64,000 nucleotides of DNA, from the NCBI RefSeq assembly GCF_001870465.1, contig NZ_MDGK01000015.1:620001-684000 (forward strand), read 5' to 3'. A program made the translations under genes and the position numbers. Each line of letters begins with the position of its first letter. Positions within the stretch are counted from its first letter, which is position 1. Source of the DNA: Pseudomonas extremorientalis. Its GTDB lineage: Bacteria > Pseudomonadota > Gammaproteobacteria > Pseudomonadales > Pseudomonadaceae. Below are positions 44,191 through 53,118 of the stretch, in pieces. The notes under the pieces were generated by a model. That model was not told the origin of the DNA. It searched no databases and saw only the letters and a list, made by a program, of their open reading frames with translations.

Positions 44191-44867
44191 TTGACCCGCT
44201 CCTCCAGCACATAACCCATGCCGCGTACGGTGTGGATCAGTTTGTTGGGGAAGTTATCGTCGACTTTCAGGCGCAGGCGGCGGATGGCGACTTCGATGAT
44301 GTTGGTGTCGCTGTCGAAGTTCATGTCCCACACTTGGGAGGCGATCAGCGATTTGGGCAGCACTTCGCCCTGGCGCCGCAGCAGCAGTTCCAGCAGGGAG
44401 AATTCCTTGGCGGTCAAGTCGATGCGCTGGCCGTCCCGCTCGACGCGGCGGCGGATCAGGTCCAGGCGCAGGTCGGCCAGTTGCAGCGCAGTTTCCTGCG
44501 GTGTGCTGCCGCCCCGGCGCAACAGGCTGCGCACGCGGGCCAGCAGCTCGGAAAAGGCGAAAGGCTTGACCAGATAGTCGTCGGCGCCCAGTTCCAGGCC
44601 GTGCACGCGGTCTTCCACGGCATCGCGGGCGGTGAGGAACAGCACCGGGATATCCAGGCCGGCGCTGCGCACGGCTTGGAGGATCTGCCAGCCATCCCGG
44701 CCCGGCAGCATCACATCGAGGATCAACAGGTCGTAGTCACCGGTCAATGCCAGGTGCTGGCCGCTGGTGCCGTCGGCCACCAATTCGGTGGTAAACCCTG
44801 CCTCGGCCAGGCCCTGGCGCAGGTAGTGGCCGGTTTTGGGTTGGTCTTCGACGATCAGCAGTTTCAT
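44187..44867 (-). CDS. copR: Heavy-metal response regulator (CopR/CusR-like)
   Basis: OmpR-family regulator, 226 residues. The receiver domain has the phosphorylated Asp in [10 protein letters not shown] (D51) and a conserved Lys in YLVKPFAF. The C-terminal winged helix includes [16 protein letters not shown], characteristic of CopR/CusR/IrlR regulators. It is the first gene of a leftward regulator-kinase pair and is divergent from the cupredoxin gene, with a CusR-like palindrome between them. Confidence 0.9.
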   Translation of the reverse strand: MKLLIVEDQPKTGHYLRQGLAEAGFTTELVADGTSGQHLALTGDYDLLILDVMLPGRDGWQILQAVRSAGLDIPVLFLTARDAVEDRVHGLELGADDYLVKPFAFSELLARVRSLLRRGGSTPQETALQLADLRLDLIRRRVERDGQRIDLTAKEFSLLELLLRRQGEVLPKSLIASQVWDMNFDSDTNIIEVAIRRLRLKVDDNFPNKLIHTVRGMGYVLEERVN

Positions 44868-44931
44868 GGGCGACTCTTGGCAACGATGGACGACGGCTTT
44901 ATACCTTGGGTGCCAGGGCAGGAGGGCAACC

Positions 44932-44945
44932 TGACAAAGTTGTAA
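44932..44945 (+). promoter_or_regulatory. Candidate CopR/CusR-type operator
   Basis: TGACAA-AG-TTGTAA matches the CusR-box core TGACAA-NN-TTGTCA at 11 of 12 defined bases. It lies in the 154-bp gap between copR and the cupredoxin gene and could control both. Confidence 0.6.
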
Positions 44946-45021
44946 TCTAGCAGTCAGCTGGCTGGCAGCGGCGCATTCTTAGAGTGTTCCCCTGGCTGGT
45001 CACACATTTTGGAGAAAACAG

Positions 45022-45534
45022 ATGGCGTTGCGTACACCCTTGTTGTTGGCGGGTTGCCTGTTGGCGTTGAGTGTTGAGGCGATGGCCGATGGCGCCCATA
45101 CCTATGCGTTCGGTGAAGCTGCACCGGCGAGTAAGGCCACGCGTACCGTGGAAGTGACCCTGCAGGATATTTCCTTTTCGCCCAAGTCCCTGGATGTAAA
45201 AGCCGGTGAGACGGTGCGCTTTGTATTGGTCAACAAAGGGCAGTTGCTCCACGAATTCAACCTGGGTGACGCGGCGATGCATGCCGAGCACCAGAAGGAA
45301 ATGTTACAGATGCAGGCCAGCGGTATGCTCACGTCCACCGGCATGGGCAACATGGACCACGGCGCCATGGGCCATGGTGCGATGAAACACGACGATCCCA
45401 ATAGCGTATTGGTCGAGCCTGGCAAAACCGCCGAGCTGACCTGGACGTTCACCAAGGCCACGGGCCTTGAGTTTGCCTGCAACCTGCCGGGGCATTACCA
45501 GGCGGGCATGGTCGGCAAACTCAACGTCGATTGA
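45022..45534 (+). CDS. Exported cupredoxin-like copper protein (CopI-like)
   Basis: 170 residues with a signal peptide (about 1-22, ending AMA). The mature protein is a single cupredoxin domain with a type 1 copper ligand set: His77 in LHEFN, Cys153 and His158 in FACNLPGH, and Met163 as possible axial ligand. The loop between ligands (about 86-123) is rich in His and Met (TGMGNMDHGAMGHGAMKH), suggesting extra Cu(I)/Cu(II) binding. The likely role is periplasmic copper tolerance under copR/copS control. Confidence 0.88.
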   Translation: MALRTPLLLAGCLLALSVEAMADGAHTYAFGEAAPASKATRTVEVTLQDISFSPKSLDVKAGETVRFVLVNKGQLLHEFNLGDAAMHAEHQKEMLQMQASGMLTSTGMGNMDHGAMGHGAMKHDDPNSVLVEPGKTAELTWTFTKATGLEFACNLPGHYQAGMVGKLNVD

Positions 45535-45603
45535 TCCGCCGGCGCTTAGGCGCGGGGGCAAAGGCTGGTAGACTGGCGCGGTTTATTTAGCCAGGTTTCC
45601 GCC

Positions 45604-46434
45604 ATGCATCCCGCAGCCGAACATTCGCCGCTGGGCAAGTCCAGTGAATACATCTCCACCTACACCCCGTCGTTGCTGTTCCCGATTCCACGCGCCGCCA
45701 AATGGGCCGAACTGGGCCTGAGCGCCGAGACCCTGCCGTACAAGGGCGTGGATTTCTGGAACTGCTTCGAACTGTCTTGGTTGCTGCCGTCGGGCAAGCC
45801 GGTGGTGGCCATCGGCGAATTCAGCATCCCGGCCGACTCGCCGAACATCATCGAGTCCAAGTCGTTCAAGCTGTACCTCAACTCGCTGAACCAGACCGCG
45901 TTTGCCGATACGGCCAGCCTGGAAGCCACCCTGCGCACAGACCTCAGCACCGCAGCCGGTAAACCGGTGAGCGTGCGCATCCGCAGCCTGGCCGAGATCG
46001 AGGCCGAAGGCGTGATGGCGCTGCCGGGCGTTTGCATCGATGATTTGGATATCAGCGTCAGCAACTACGGGCACCCGCGCCCGGAGCTGCTGCGTTGCGA
46101 TAACTCGCGCGTTGTCGAGGAGAGCGTGCATAGCCACCTGCTCAAATCCAACTGCCCGGTAACCAGCCAGCCCGACTGGGGCAGCGTGGTGGTGCAATAC
46201 CGTGGCCACGCGCTGGATCACGCCAGCCTGCTGGAGTACATCGTGAGCTTTCGCCAGCACTCGGACTTCCATGAACAGTGCGTAGAGCGCATCTTCCTGG
46301 ACCTGCAGCGCTTGCTGAAGCCGGAAAGATTGACGGTGTATGCGCGCTATGTGCGGCGGGGTGGGTTGGATATCAACCCGTATCGCAGTACTGAGGATGT
46401 GGCGTTCCAGAACGTGCGGCTGGCTCGCCAATAG
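45604..46434 (+). CDS. queF: NADPH-dependent 7-cyano-7-deazaguanine reductase QueF
   Basis: Reduces preQ0 to preQ1 in queuosine tRNA modification. The 276-residue protein is the two-domain (E. coli-type) QueF. The catalytic Cys and Asp are present in [15 protein letters not shown] (C184, D191), and the NADPH-binding QueF motif [11 protein letters not shown] sits at about residues 84-94. It is monocistronic and followed by a REPIN. Confidence 0.97.
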   Translation: MHPAAEHSPLGKSSEYISTYTPSLLFPIPRAAKWAELGLSAETLPYKGVDFWNCFELSWLLPSGKPVVAIGEFSIPADSPNIIESKSFKLYLNSLNQTAFADTASLEATLRTDLSTAAGKPVSVRIRSLAEIEAEGVMALPGVCIDDLDISVSNYGHPRPELLRCDNSRVVEESVHSHLLKSNCPVTSQPDWGSVVVQYRGHALDHASLLEYIVSFRQHSDFHEQCVERIFLDLQRLLKPERLTVYARYVRRGGLDINPYRSTEDVAFQNVRLARQ

Positions 46435-46449
46435 GCTTGATGCAAGATA

Positions 46450-46543
46450 AATGTGGGAGGGGGCTTGCCCCCGATGGCGGAGTGTCAGTCACAGAACCTG
46501 TGTCTGAACCTCTGCTATCGGGGGCAAGCCCCCTCCCACATTT
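46450..46543. repeat. REPIN
   Basis: AATGTGGGAGGGGGCTTGCC and its inverted partner ending CCCACATT, about 45 bp apart, between the convergent queF and DUF4404 genes. Confidence 0.92.
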
Positions 46544-46564
46544 GGATCCGGGCTGGCGGGAAGA

Positions 46565-46831
46565 TTAGATTCCCATGCTGCCCAGCGTGTTCATGATATT
46601 GCGCAGTGCCCCGGAAATGGCCGGGTGTTCAGCATCGAACTCTATGGCCGCTTTATTCACATCGTCGGAAATACTGGGTGTCTGGGTGGCCGGTTCCAGC
46701 TCAAGTTGCAATTCGAACTTGGCAATCAAGGCCTCCAGTGCTTCACGTTTTTCTTCCGACAGCGGCGGTTGCTGTTCCAACTGCCCGCGCAGGATTTCGA
46801 CCTGGTCTTCCAGTTTTTTGCGATCAGGCAT
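46565..46831 (-). CDS. DUF4404-family small protein
   Basis: 88 residues: a long N-terminal coiled-coil-like helix (KKLEDQVEILRGQLEQQP, SEEKREALEALIAKFELQ), a loop and a C-terminal helix ending GALRNIMNTLGSMGI. The function is unknown. AAGGAAA lies before the ATG at 46831; an in-frame start 15 codons upstream is less likely. Confidence 0.85.
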   Translation of the reverse strand: MPDRKKLEDQVEILRGQLEQQPPLSEEKREALEALIAKFELQLELEPATQTPSISDDVNKAAIEFDAEHPAISGALRNIMNTLGSMGI

Positions 46832-46941
46832 GATGTGTTTCCTTTTATCGATAGGCACTGGCATAGACCGCGGCACGCCGAGAAAGGTCTACGGGCTAGC
46901 CTGTAGATTAATCCACTGGCGTCGACTGTGCATGATCCGTG

Positions 46942-47550
46942 TCAGGGCTTCTCGCCTTTGAGCTGGCGCAGGCTGATGTCCGCCAGGCAGGTGCCGAGCT
47001 CGCCCAGGTGATCGATCACCGAGTGTACGCCCAGCCCGTACAGCGCGAGGGTGGCCTTGCCGCGCTTGAGCTCGCGTTCCGGCTCGCTCAGGGCCTGCCA
47101 TTGCTCGGGTGCCATGCCGCACAGCGAGCCGCAGGAGGCCAGGCCGATGGTCCACAACCCTGCGTTAAGGCCCGATTGCAGCAGGCGCGGTTCGCCGCTG
47201 ACCAGTACGCAGCCTTCCAGGCGTTCGATGTTCAGCTCCATCAAGGCTTGCCAGCAGGCATGGGGTGCCGGCCAGCGAATGGAGGAGGGCGATGCCGCCT
47301 TGACCCAGTTGGGTAGCGTGGCGGCCAACGGCGTGGTGACGGCGGGGGGGAGTTCATCCAGCCAGGCGCAGGGCACGCCTTGTTCCTTGAGGCTGCGCAA
47401 GATTTTCAGCGCACCCGGTGTGGCTTGGGAGTCGGGGGCCTGGGAGTCGGTACGGGCCCGGGAACCGAAGTCCACCAGACAGCCACTCAGGCCAAACAGA
47501 ACGGCGGTCAGGGCGGGGGCGCTGGCGATGGCTATCTCGGCGTGGGGCAT
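46942..47550 (-). CDS. Phosphonatase-like HAD protein lacking catalytic residues
   Basis: 202 residues related to phosphonoacetaldehyde hydrolase (PhnX) of the HAD superfamily. The relation shows in VDFGSRA after motif I, in GLNAGLWTIGL and in the C-terminal pattern W-x-ALS...LY-x-x-GxHxVID...CLxDI...GEKP. The catalytic residues are gone: motif I, normally DWAGT, reads GLSGC (residues 20-24), so the nucleophilic Asp is Gly20, and the acidic motif IV reads VSGEPRLLQSG (117-127). The cap that should carry the Schiff-base Lys is shortened. It is therefore probably a non-enzymatic HAD fold and not a hydrolase. The intact frame and conserved C-terminal half argue against a decaying pseudogene. It is divergent from mlaA. 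Confidence 0.8.
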   Translation of the reverse strand: MPHAEIAIASAPALTAVLFGLSGCLVDFGSRARTDSQAPDSQATPGALKILRSLKEQGVPCAWLDELPPAVTTPLAATLPNWVKAASPSSIRWPAPHACWQALMELNIERLEGCVLVSGEPRLLQSGLNAGLWTIGLASCGSLCGMAPEQWQALSEPERELKRGKATLALYGLGVHSVIDHLGELGTCLADISLRQLKGEKP

Positions 47551-47745
47551 GTCGACATCCCTGAAATAGCGCTAACGCTATCCAGGCACCATGACAGGCC
47601 GATGACAGTCGGGTTGATTGTAGGAATTTTGTGCATTTTGAATCAGACGTTTCCTAGCAGCTGCCTAATTGGCGACTTCCGGCATATACTGACCGCCTTA
47701 TTCAGGGCATAGCGCCCATGACAGACCATTCAAGGAGCAAAAGCT

Positions 47746-48435
47746 ATGCGCTGGAGCCACTATTTCGCTCAGCTGTCGGTGTGTGCCACTATCTTTCTGG
47801 CGCCGTTCGCCGCACAGGCAGCTTCGGAAGACGATCCATGGGAAAGCGTCAACCGCCCGATCTTCACCTTCAACGACACCGTTGATACCTACGCACTGAA
47901 GCCATTGGCCCAGGGTTACCAGTTCGTGACCCCGCAATTCGTCCAGGATGGCGTTCACAACTTCTTCCGCAACATCGGCGATGTCGGCAACCTGGCCAAT
48001 AACGTGCTGCAGCTCAAGCCCCAAAAGGCCGGTGTAGATACGGCCCGTTTACTGGTAAACACCACCTTCGGCGTGTTGGGCTTCATCGATGTAGGCACCA
48101 AAATGGGGCTGCAACGCAGTGATGAAGACTTCGGCCAGACCCTCGGCTACTGGGGTGTCGGCAGCGGCCCTTATGTAATGCTGCCGCTGCTGGGTCCAAG
48201 CACCTTGCGTGACGCGCCGTCCAAGTACGTGGACAGCTACACCCAGCCGTATCGCTACATGAACGATATCGGCTGGCGCAACAGCACCTTCGGCCTGAAC
48301 ATCGTCGATACCCGTGCCAGCCTGCTTGACAGCGAGAAGCTGATCACCGGTGACAAGTACACCTTTATCCGTAACGCGTACCTGCAGAACCGCGAGTTCA
48401 AGGTCAAGGACGGCAAGGTCGTCGACGACTTCTAA
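47746..48435 (+). CDS. mlaA: MlaA/VacJ family protein
   Basis: Outer-membrane component of the Mla system, which removes phospholipids from the outer leaflet. The 229-residue protein has an N-terminal signal (about 1-25, ending AQA). The MlaA core follows: DDPWESVNRPIFTFND near residue 28, FRNIGDVGNLANNVLQ near 85, and TLGYWGVGSGPYVMLPLLGPST near 140. No clean lipobox is visible (the only early Cys follows LSV), so it may not be lipidated as E. coli MlaA is. AGGAG precedes the ATG, and a terminator follows. Confidence 0.92.
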   Translation: MRWSHYFAQLSVCATIFLAPFAAQAASEDDPWESVNRPIFTFNDTVDTYALKPLAQGYQFVTPQFVQDGVHNFFRNIGDVGNLANNVLQLKPQKAGVDTARLLVNTTFGVLGFIDVGTKMGLQRSDEDFGQTLGYWGVGSGPYVMLPLLGPSTLRDAPSKYVDSYTQPYRYMNDIGWRNSTFGLNIVDTRASLLDSEKLITGDKYTFIRNAYLQNREFKVKDGKVVDDF

Positions 48436-48454
48436 GCCGTTATGTTTTGACATG

Positions 48455-48485
48455 AAAAAGGCGACCCCGGCGGTCGCCTTTTTTG
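48455..48485 (+). terminator. Rho-independent terminator after mlaA
   Basis: AAAGGCGACC and GGTCGCCTTTTTT arms with a short GC loop; the A-run to its left makes it usable for the convergent PilZ gene too. Confidence 0.92.
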
Positions 48486-48495
48486 TGCGCGGTTT

Positions 48496-48792
48496 TCAGC
48501 GCATTTTCAGGATCCTGAGACCCAGCTGCTGGTCTTCGCCGTTGGTTTTGGTCCACACCACCTCGGTGTCCGCCTCCAGGCCCTTCAGCGCGGCGTGCTC
48601 CGAGTCGATGCGCACGGTCAACAGGTCGCCCGTGTTGAACTGGCGCGGCGCCTGCACCTGCATGCCGGAGCTGGAAAGGTCCACGCAAACCCCGGCAATC
48701 TCTTGCCCTGCGTGGATCAGAGACACATCGGCATCCACACGCATGCGGATGAAATCGCGTTTTTCGGCGTAGTCGCGCTCGTGTTCGCTCAT
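48496..48792 (-). CDS. PilZ domain protein (probable c-di-GMP receptor)
   Basis: 98 residues consisting of one PilZ domain. Both c-di-GMP-binding motifs are present: RxxxR in KRDFIRMR near residue 11 and DxSxxG in VDLSSSGMQV near residue 40. It should therefore bind c-di-GMP, unlike the PilZ protein at 38.8 kb. The start is either MSEHERD (48792) or three codons upstream (48801). It lies between mlaA and rssB and is convergent with mlaA. Confidence 0.9.
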   Translation of the reverse strand: MSEHERDYAEKRDFIRMRVDADVSLIHAGQEIAGVCVDLSSSGMQVQAPRQFNTGDLLTVRIDSEHAALKGLEADTEVVWTKTNGEDQQLGLRILKMR

Positions 48793-49068
48793 GGGTTCCA
48801 TCCTTTCTTTGTGTTGTGGTCGTGCCTGTTCTTATAACTCCCGGTGATTTGCGGTGTAAAGACGCTCGGCGACCATCGGCATGAGCTTGAAACCCCTGAC
48901 GGATGGGAGTACCGTCTGCGCCTTAGAAGGGCACCTCTGCTTTACCATTGTGCATGGGAAAAATCCCAATGCCTTGTAGGACAGAGAGGCTAGAAAGCGA
49001 ATCCAGTACGTGAGCCCGGCCATTGTCGCGCCACCTACGCCAACCTAATTCTGGCGCCGTTTGCCCAC

Positions 49069-50250
49069 ATGCAAAAAACCAGTGCCACGCTGCTGATAAT
49101 CGATGACGACGAAGTAGTGCGCGCGAGCCTTGCGGCCTATTTGGAAGACAGTGGCTTCAGCGTCCTGCAGGCCAGCAATGGCCAACAGGGTCTCCAGGTG
49201 TTCGAGCGCGACCAGCCCGACCTCGTGATCTGCGACTTGCGCATGCCCCAGATGGGCGGCCTCGAGCTGATTCGCCAGGTGACCGAGCTCGCCCCGCAGA
49301 CGCCCATGATTGTCGTGTCCGGTGCCGGCGTGATGAACGATGCCGTCGAAGCGTTGCGCCTGGGCGCTGCCGATTACCTGATCAAGCCCCTGGAAGACCT
49401 GGCAGTGCTGGAGCACTCAGTGCGCCGTGCGCTGGACCGGGCGCGCCTGCTGGTGGAAAACCAGCGCTACCGCGAAAAGCTCGAAACCGCCAACCGCGAA
49501 CTCGAAGCCAGCCTCAACCTGCTCCAGGAAGACCAGAATGCCGGGCGCCAGGTGCAGATGAACATGCTGCCGGTCAGCCCGTGGACCATCGACGAATTCC
49601 AGTTCGCCCACCAGATCATCCCGTCGCTGTACCTGTCGGGTGATTTTGTCGACTACTTTCGCGTCGACGAGCGGCGTGTCGCGTTCTACCTGGCCGATGT
49701 GTCCGGCCACGGTGCTTCCTCGGCTTTTGTCACCGTGTTGTTGAAGTTCATGACCACACGGTTGCTGTTCGAATCCAAGCGCAACGGCACCTTGCCGGAG
49801 TTCACCCCCTCCGAGGTGCTGGGTCACATCAACCGAGGCCTGATCAGTTGCAAGCTGGGCAAGCACGTGACGATGGTCGGCGGCGTGATCGATGAAGAAA
49901 CCGGTCTTTTGACCTACAGCATCGGCGGTCACCTGCCGATGCCTGTTTTATACACTCCTGACAGTGTGCGTTACCTGGAAGGGCGTGGCCTGCCCGTAGG
50001 CTTGTTCAATGAAGCGACCTACGAAGACCACATCCTGGAACTGCCGCCGACGTTCAGCCTGACGCTGATGTCTGATGGCATCCTGGACCTGCTTCCAGAG
50101 CCTACACTCAAAGAGAAAGAAGCCGCCTTGCCCCAAAAGGTCAAGTCGGCGGGCGGCAGCCTGGATGGCCTGCGGCAGGTTTTTGGATTGGCCACGCTGG
50201 GGGAGATGCCGGATGATATCGCCCTATTGGTGTTGAGCAGGAATCTTTGA
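49069..50250 (+). CDS. rssB: Response regulator with PP2C-type phosphatase domain (RssB)
   Basis: 393-residue regulator: an N-terminal receiver domain (about 5-120) with phospho-acceptor D56 in LVICDLRMP and Lys in YLIKPLED, a helical linker (about 125-170), and a C-terminal SpoIIE/PP2C Ser/Thr phosphatase domain. The metal-binding Asp residues of that domain are present (SGDFVDYF, LADVSGHGASS, MPDDIALLV). It should dephosphorylate an anti-anti-sigma partner, most simply the STAS protein encoded next, when its receiver is phosphorylated. This differs from E. coli RssB, which is a ClpXP adaptor for RpoS. Confidence 0.88.
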   Translation: MQKTSATLLIIDDDEVVRASLAAYLEDSGFSVLQASNGQQGLQVFERDQPDLVICDLRMPQMGGLELIRQVTELAPQTPMIVVSGAGVMNDAVEALRLGAADYLIKPLEDLAVLEHSVRRALDRARLLVENQRYREKLETANRELEASLNLLQEDQNAGRQVQMNMLPVSPWTIDEFQFAHQIIPSLYLSGDFVDYFRVDERRVAFYLADVSGHGASSAFVTVLLKFMTTRLLFESKRNGTLPEFTPSEVLGHINRGLISCKLGKHVTMVGGVIDEETGLLTYSIGGHLPMPVLYTPDSVRYLEGRGLPVGLFNEATYEDHILELPPTFSLTLMSDGILDLLPEPTLKEKEAALPQKVKSAGGSLDGLRQVFGLATLGEMPDDIALLVLSRNL

Positions 50251-50732
50251 TGAGTACCGGAAGAATCCAATTCGCCGAGCAAGACGGGACCTTCGTCCTG
50301 AAGTTTGTCGGTGAAGTGCGCCTGACCTTGTGTTCGGCGCTGGATGCGACGATTGAGCGGATCTTCACAGCGCTGAACTTCTCGGCGATCGTGATCGATC
50401 TGACCGAAACCCGCAGCATCGATAGCACCACCTTGGGCCTGTTGGCCAAGTTGTCCATTCTGTCTCGGCAGAAGGTCGGCCTGTTGCCGACCGTCGTCAC
50501 CACCCACGAAGACATCACCCGCCTGTTGCAGTCCATGGGCTTCGACCAGGTGTTCAACATCGTTGACCGCCCGATCCCATGCCCGGAATGCCTCACCGAC
50601 CTGCCGTCCCAGGACCAGTCCGAGGAAGTGGTGCGGGTCAAGGTGCTGGAAGCGCACAAGATCCTGATGGGCTTGAATGATTCCAACCGCGAAGCCTTCC
50701 ACGACCTCGTCAACGCCCTTGAGCGCCACTGA
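50250..50732 (+). CDS. rssC: STAS-domain anti-anti-sigma factor (RssC)
   Basis: 160 residues. An N-terminal STAS domain (about 1-105) has the phosphorylatable Ser region DLTETRSIDSTTLGLLAK, followed by an extra C-terminal segment with a Cys pair (CPECLTDL) and a final helix. The ATG overlaps the last base of the rssB stop codon, so the two genes are translationally coupled: phosphatase and its likely substrate. No anti-sigma kinase is encoded in the window, so it must act elsewhere. Confidence 0.88.
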   Translation: MSTGRIQFAEQDGTFVLKFVGEVRLTLCSALDATIERIFTALNFSAIVIDLTETRSIDSTTLGLLAKLSILSRQKVGLLPTVVTTHEDITRLLQSMGFDQVFNIVDRPIPCPECLTDLPSQDQSEEVVRVKVLEAHKILMGLNDSNREAFHDLVNALERH

Positions 50733-50755
50733 CCTCCTGGGTTGAATGCATTCCA

Positions 50756-50788
50756 AATGTGGGAGGCGGCAAGCCCCCTCCCACATTG
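50756..50788. repeat. Single REP palindrome
   Basis: AATGTGGGAGGCGGCAAGCC continuing to CCCACATT: one REP hairpin with a G-to-C change in one arm, between the convergent rssC and tal genes. Confidence 0.8.
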
Positions 50789-50820
50789 AAGTAAGACAGG
50801 CTTCAGATCGGCTGAGCACA

Positions 50821-50856
50821 AAAAAGGGCGGTACCCGCGAGGGAACCGCCCTTTTT
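50821..50856. terminator. Bidirectional terminator between rssC and tal
   Basis: AAAAAGGGCGGT and ACCGCCCTTTTT arms enclose about 12 bases. Both strands have a U-tract. Confidence 0.92.
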
Positions 50857-50869
50857 GCCACTGCCTGCC

Positions 50870-51796
50870 TTACAACTTGGCAGTCAGCAACGCCTCCAGC
50901 TTCTCCTGGTCCCGAGCAAACTGACGAATCCCTTCCGCCAGCTTCTCAGTCGCCATCGCATCCTCGTTGGACTCCCAACGGAACTGCGCTTCAGTCAGAT
51001 GCACGCGTGCTTCACCGGCATGCCCCGGCGACAGCTTACGCTCCAGCTTGCCCTTATCCGCCGCCAGTTTCTCCAGCAGGTCCGGGCTGATGGTCAGGCG
51101 ATCACAACCGGCCAACTCCTCGATCTGGCTCAGATTACGGAAGCTCGCGCCCATCACCACGGTTTTGTAGCCATTGGCCTTGTAGTAGTTGTAAATGCGC
51201 GTCACCGACTGCACGCCCGGGTCTTCGGCACCGGTGTAATCGTTGCCGTTGGCCTTCTTGTACCAATCATAGATACGGCCCACGAACGGCGAGATCAGGA
51301 ACACACCGGCTTCGGCACAGGTCACGGCCTGGGCGAAGGAGAACAGCAGCGTCAGGTTGGTCTGGATGCCTTCTTTTTCCAGCTTCTCCGCCGCGCGGAT
51401 GCCTTCCCAGGTGGAGGCGATCTTGATCAGCACGCGGTCACGGCCAACGCCGGCTTTGTCATACAGGTCGATCAGGCGATGCGCACGCTTGAGAATCGCG
51501 TCTTCGTCGAACGACAGGCGGGCGTCCACTTCAGTGGAAATACGGCCCGGCACCACTTTGAGAATCTCTTGACCCACCGCCACCGCAAACCGGTCGCTGG
51601 CCAGGCCCACATCGCCGTTGCAGTCCTGCACGCACTCATCCAGCAGCTTGGCGTAGCCCGGGATCGAAGCGGCCTTGAGCAGCAGGGAAGGGTTGGTGGT
51701 GGCGTCTTGCGGCTTGAGCTTGGCGAGGGTGGAGAAATCGCCGGTATCGGCTACGACAGTGGTGAATTGCTTGAGTTGTTCCAGCTTGGAAGTCAT
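50870..51796 (-). CDS. tal: Transaldolase
   Basis: Transfers a dihydroxyacetone unit between sedoheptulose 7-phosphate and glyceraldehyde 3-phosphate in the non-oxidative pentose phosphate pathway. The 308-residue TIM-barrel protein has the [12 protein letters not shown] signature near residue 31 and the Schiff-base Lys in [12 protein letters not shown] (K125). It has the C-terminal [15 protein letters not shown] motif. The start at 51796 gives [11 protein letters not shown]; the frame extends upstream but without a better start. Confidence 0.97.
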   Translation of the reverse strand: MTSKLEQLKQFTTVVADTGDFSTLAKLKPQDATTNPSLLLKAASIPGYAKLLDECVQDCNGDVGLASDRFAVAVGQEILKVVPGRISTEVDARLSFDEDAILKRAHRLIDLYDKAGVGRDRVLIKIASTWEGIRAAEKLEKEGIQTNLTLLFSFAQAVTCAEAGVFLISPFVGRIYDWYKKANGNDYTGAEDPGVQSVTRIYNYYKANGYKTVVMGASFRNLSQIEELAGCDRLTISPDLLEKLAADKGKLERKLSPGHAGEARVHLTEAQFRWESNEDAMATEKLAEGIRQFARDQEKLEALLTAKL

Positions 51797-51988
51797 GGGC
51801 GTGCTCTGTCCTGTGGGTCTGATGACATTACCCGAGCACCGGCAGGCGCTCAAGGGCGCAAATGCGTTCGATCGTTTGCGAGGGCAACAACCTGAAAACG
51901 GCCGTTTGAATGCCTTGTCTTGGTGCTAAATAGGAGGCCAAAACTGCCGACAGGTTCAACCCAATTCCCGCATGATCACCACAATTCA

Positions 51989-52016
51989 AAGGTGGAAGGG
52001 GGCTTGCCCCCGATAG
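51989..52016. repeat. Degenerate single REP
   Basis: GGTGGAAGGGGGCTTGCCCC followed by CGATAGCGG: one REP with G-to-A change in the outer stem, between the same-strand dusA and tal genes. Confidence 0.75.
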
Positions 52017-52047
52017 CGGCAGACCAGTCCCCCAGACTTGAACGGAC

Positions 52048-53034
52048 TTACCGCCCTTCCAGCAAAGCCCCAGCCTGATCCAGCAACGCCAGCGGATCAC
52101 TCGCCTTGTGAATATCCACCGACAACAACTGCCTGAACTTGCGCGCCCCCGGAAAACCGGTACCCAACCCCAGAATATGCCGAGTGATATGGTGCATCGA
52201 ACCACCGCTCGCCAAATGCTGCGCAATATACGGCCGCAACTGCACCAGCGCCTCAGCCCGACTGATCACCGGCGCCTCACTGCCAAACAACTGCTGATCC
52301 ACCTCCGCCAGCAAATACGGATTGTGATAAGCCTCCCGCCCCAGCATCACCCCATCAAACGTCTGCAAATGCTCATGGCACTGCTCCAGCGTCTTGATCC
52401 CGCCGTTGAGAATAAACTCCAGCTCAGGGAAATCCCGCTTCAACTGCGCCGCCACGTCATAACGCAACGGCGGAATGTCACGGTTTTCCTTCGGCGACAG
52501 CCCTTCCAGAATCGCAATCCGCGCATGCACGGTAAAACTGGTGCAGCCCGCGTCCTTCACCGTCCCGACGAAATCACACAGCTCGGCGTAGCTGTCCCGG
52601 CCATTGATGCCGATGCGGTGCTTCACCGTCACCGGAATCGACACCGCGTCGCGCATCGCCTTCACACAATCGGCAACCAGGGCAGGATGCGCCATCAGGA
52701 TCGCGCCGATCATGTTGTTTTGCACCCGGTCGCTGGGGCAACCGACGTTCAGGTTCACCTCGTCGTAGCCAGCGGCCTCGGCCATACGCGCGCAAGCCGC
52801 CAGATCAGCCGGAACACTACCGCCCAACTGAAGGGCCAGCGGGTGCTCGGCTTCATTGTGGCGCAGGAAACGGTCGTGGTCGCCGTGGAGGATCGCGCCA
52901 GTGGTGACCATCTCGGTGTAGAGCAGGGCGTGCTTGGAGAGTAGGCGCAGGAAGAACCGGCAGTGGCGGTCGGTCCAATCCATCATCGGGGCGACGGAGA
53001 AGCGGCGGGAGAGTGGGGCGATTTGTAGGGGCAT
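52048..53034 (-). CDS. dusA: tRNA-dihydrouridine synthase DusA
   Basis: FMN enzyme that reduces U20 or U20a in the D-loop of tRNA. The 328-residue protein has the start SVAPMMDWTDRHCR, the catalytic Cys in LNVGCPSDRVQNN (C99), VTVKHRIGIN, and the DusA-type region VMLGREAYHNPY. It lies upstream of tal on the same strand but 250 bases and a REP separate them, so they are probably separate transcripts. Confidence 0.95.
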   Translation of the reverse strand: MPLQIAPLSRRFSVAPMMDWTDRHCRFFLRLLSKHALLYTEMVTTGAILHGDHDRFLRHNEAEHPLALQLGGSVPADLAACARMAEAAGYDEVNLNVGCPSDRVQNNMIGAILMAHPALVADCVKAMRDAVSIPVTVKHRIGINGRDSYAELCDFVGTVKDAGCTSFTVHARIAILEGLSPKENRDIPPLRYDVAAQLKRDFPELEFILNGGIKTLEQCHEHLQTFDGVMLGREAYHNPYLLAEVDQQLFGSEAPVISRAEALVQLRPYIAQHLASGGSMHHITRHILGLGTGFPGARKFRQLLSVDIHKASDPLALLDQAGALLEGR

Positions 53035-53118
53035 TGGGGCGTCTGAGTCAGCGGGGTGAATGGCGCGCAGTTTATCAGGGATGTATGTTGGGTGTCGGGG
53101 AGCCGAGATTTGCGTCCA

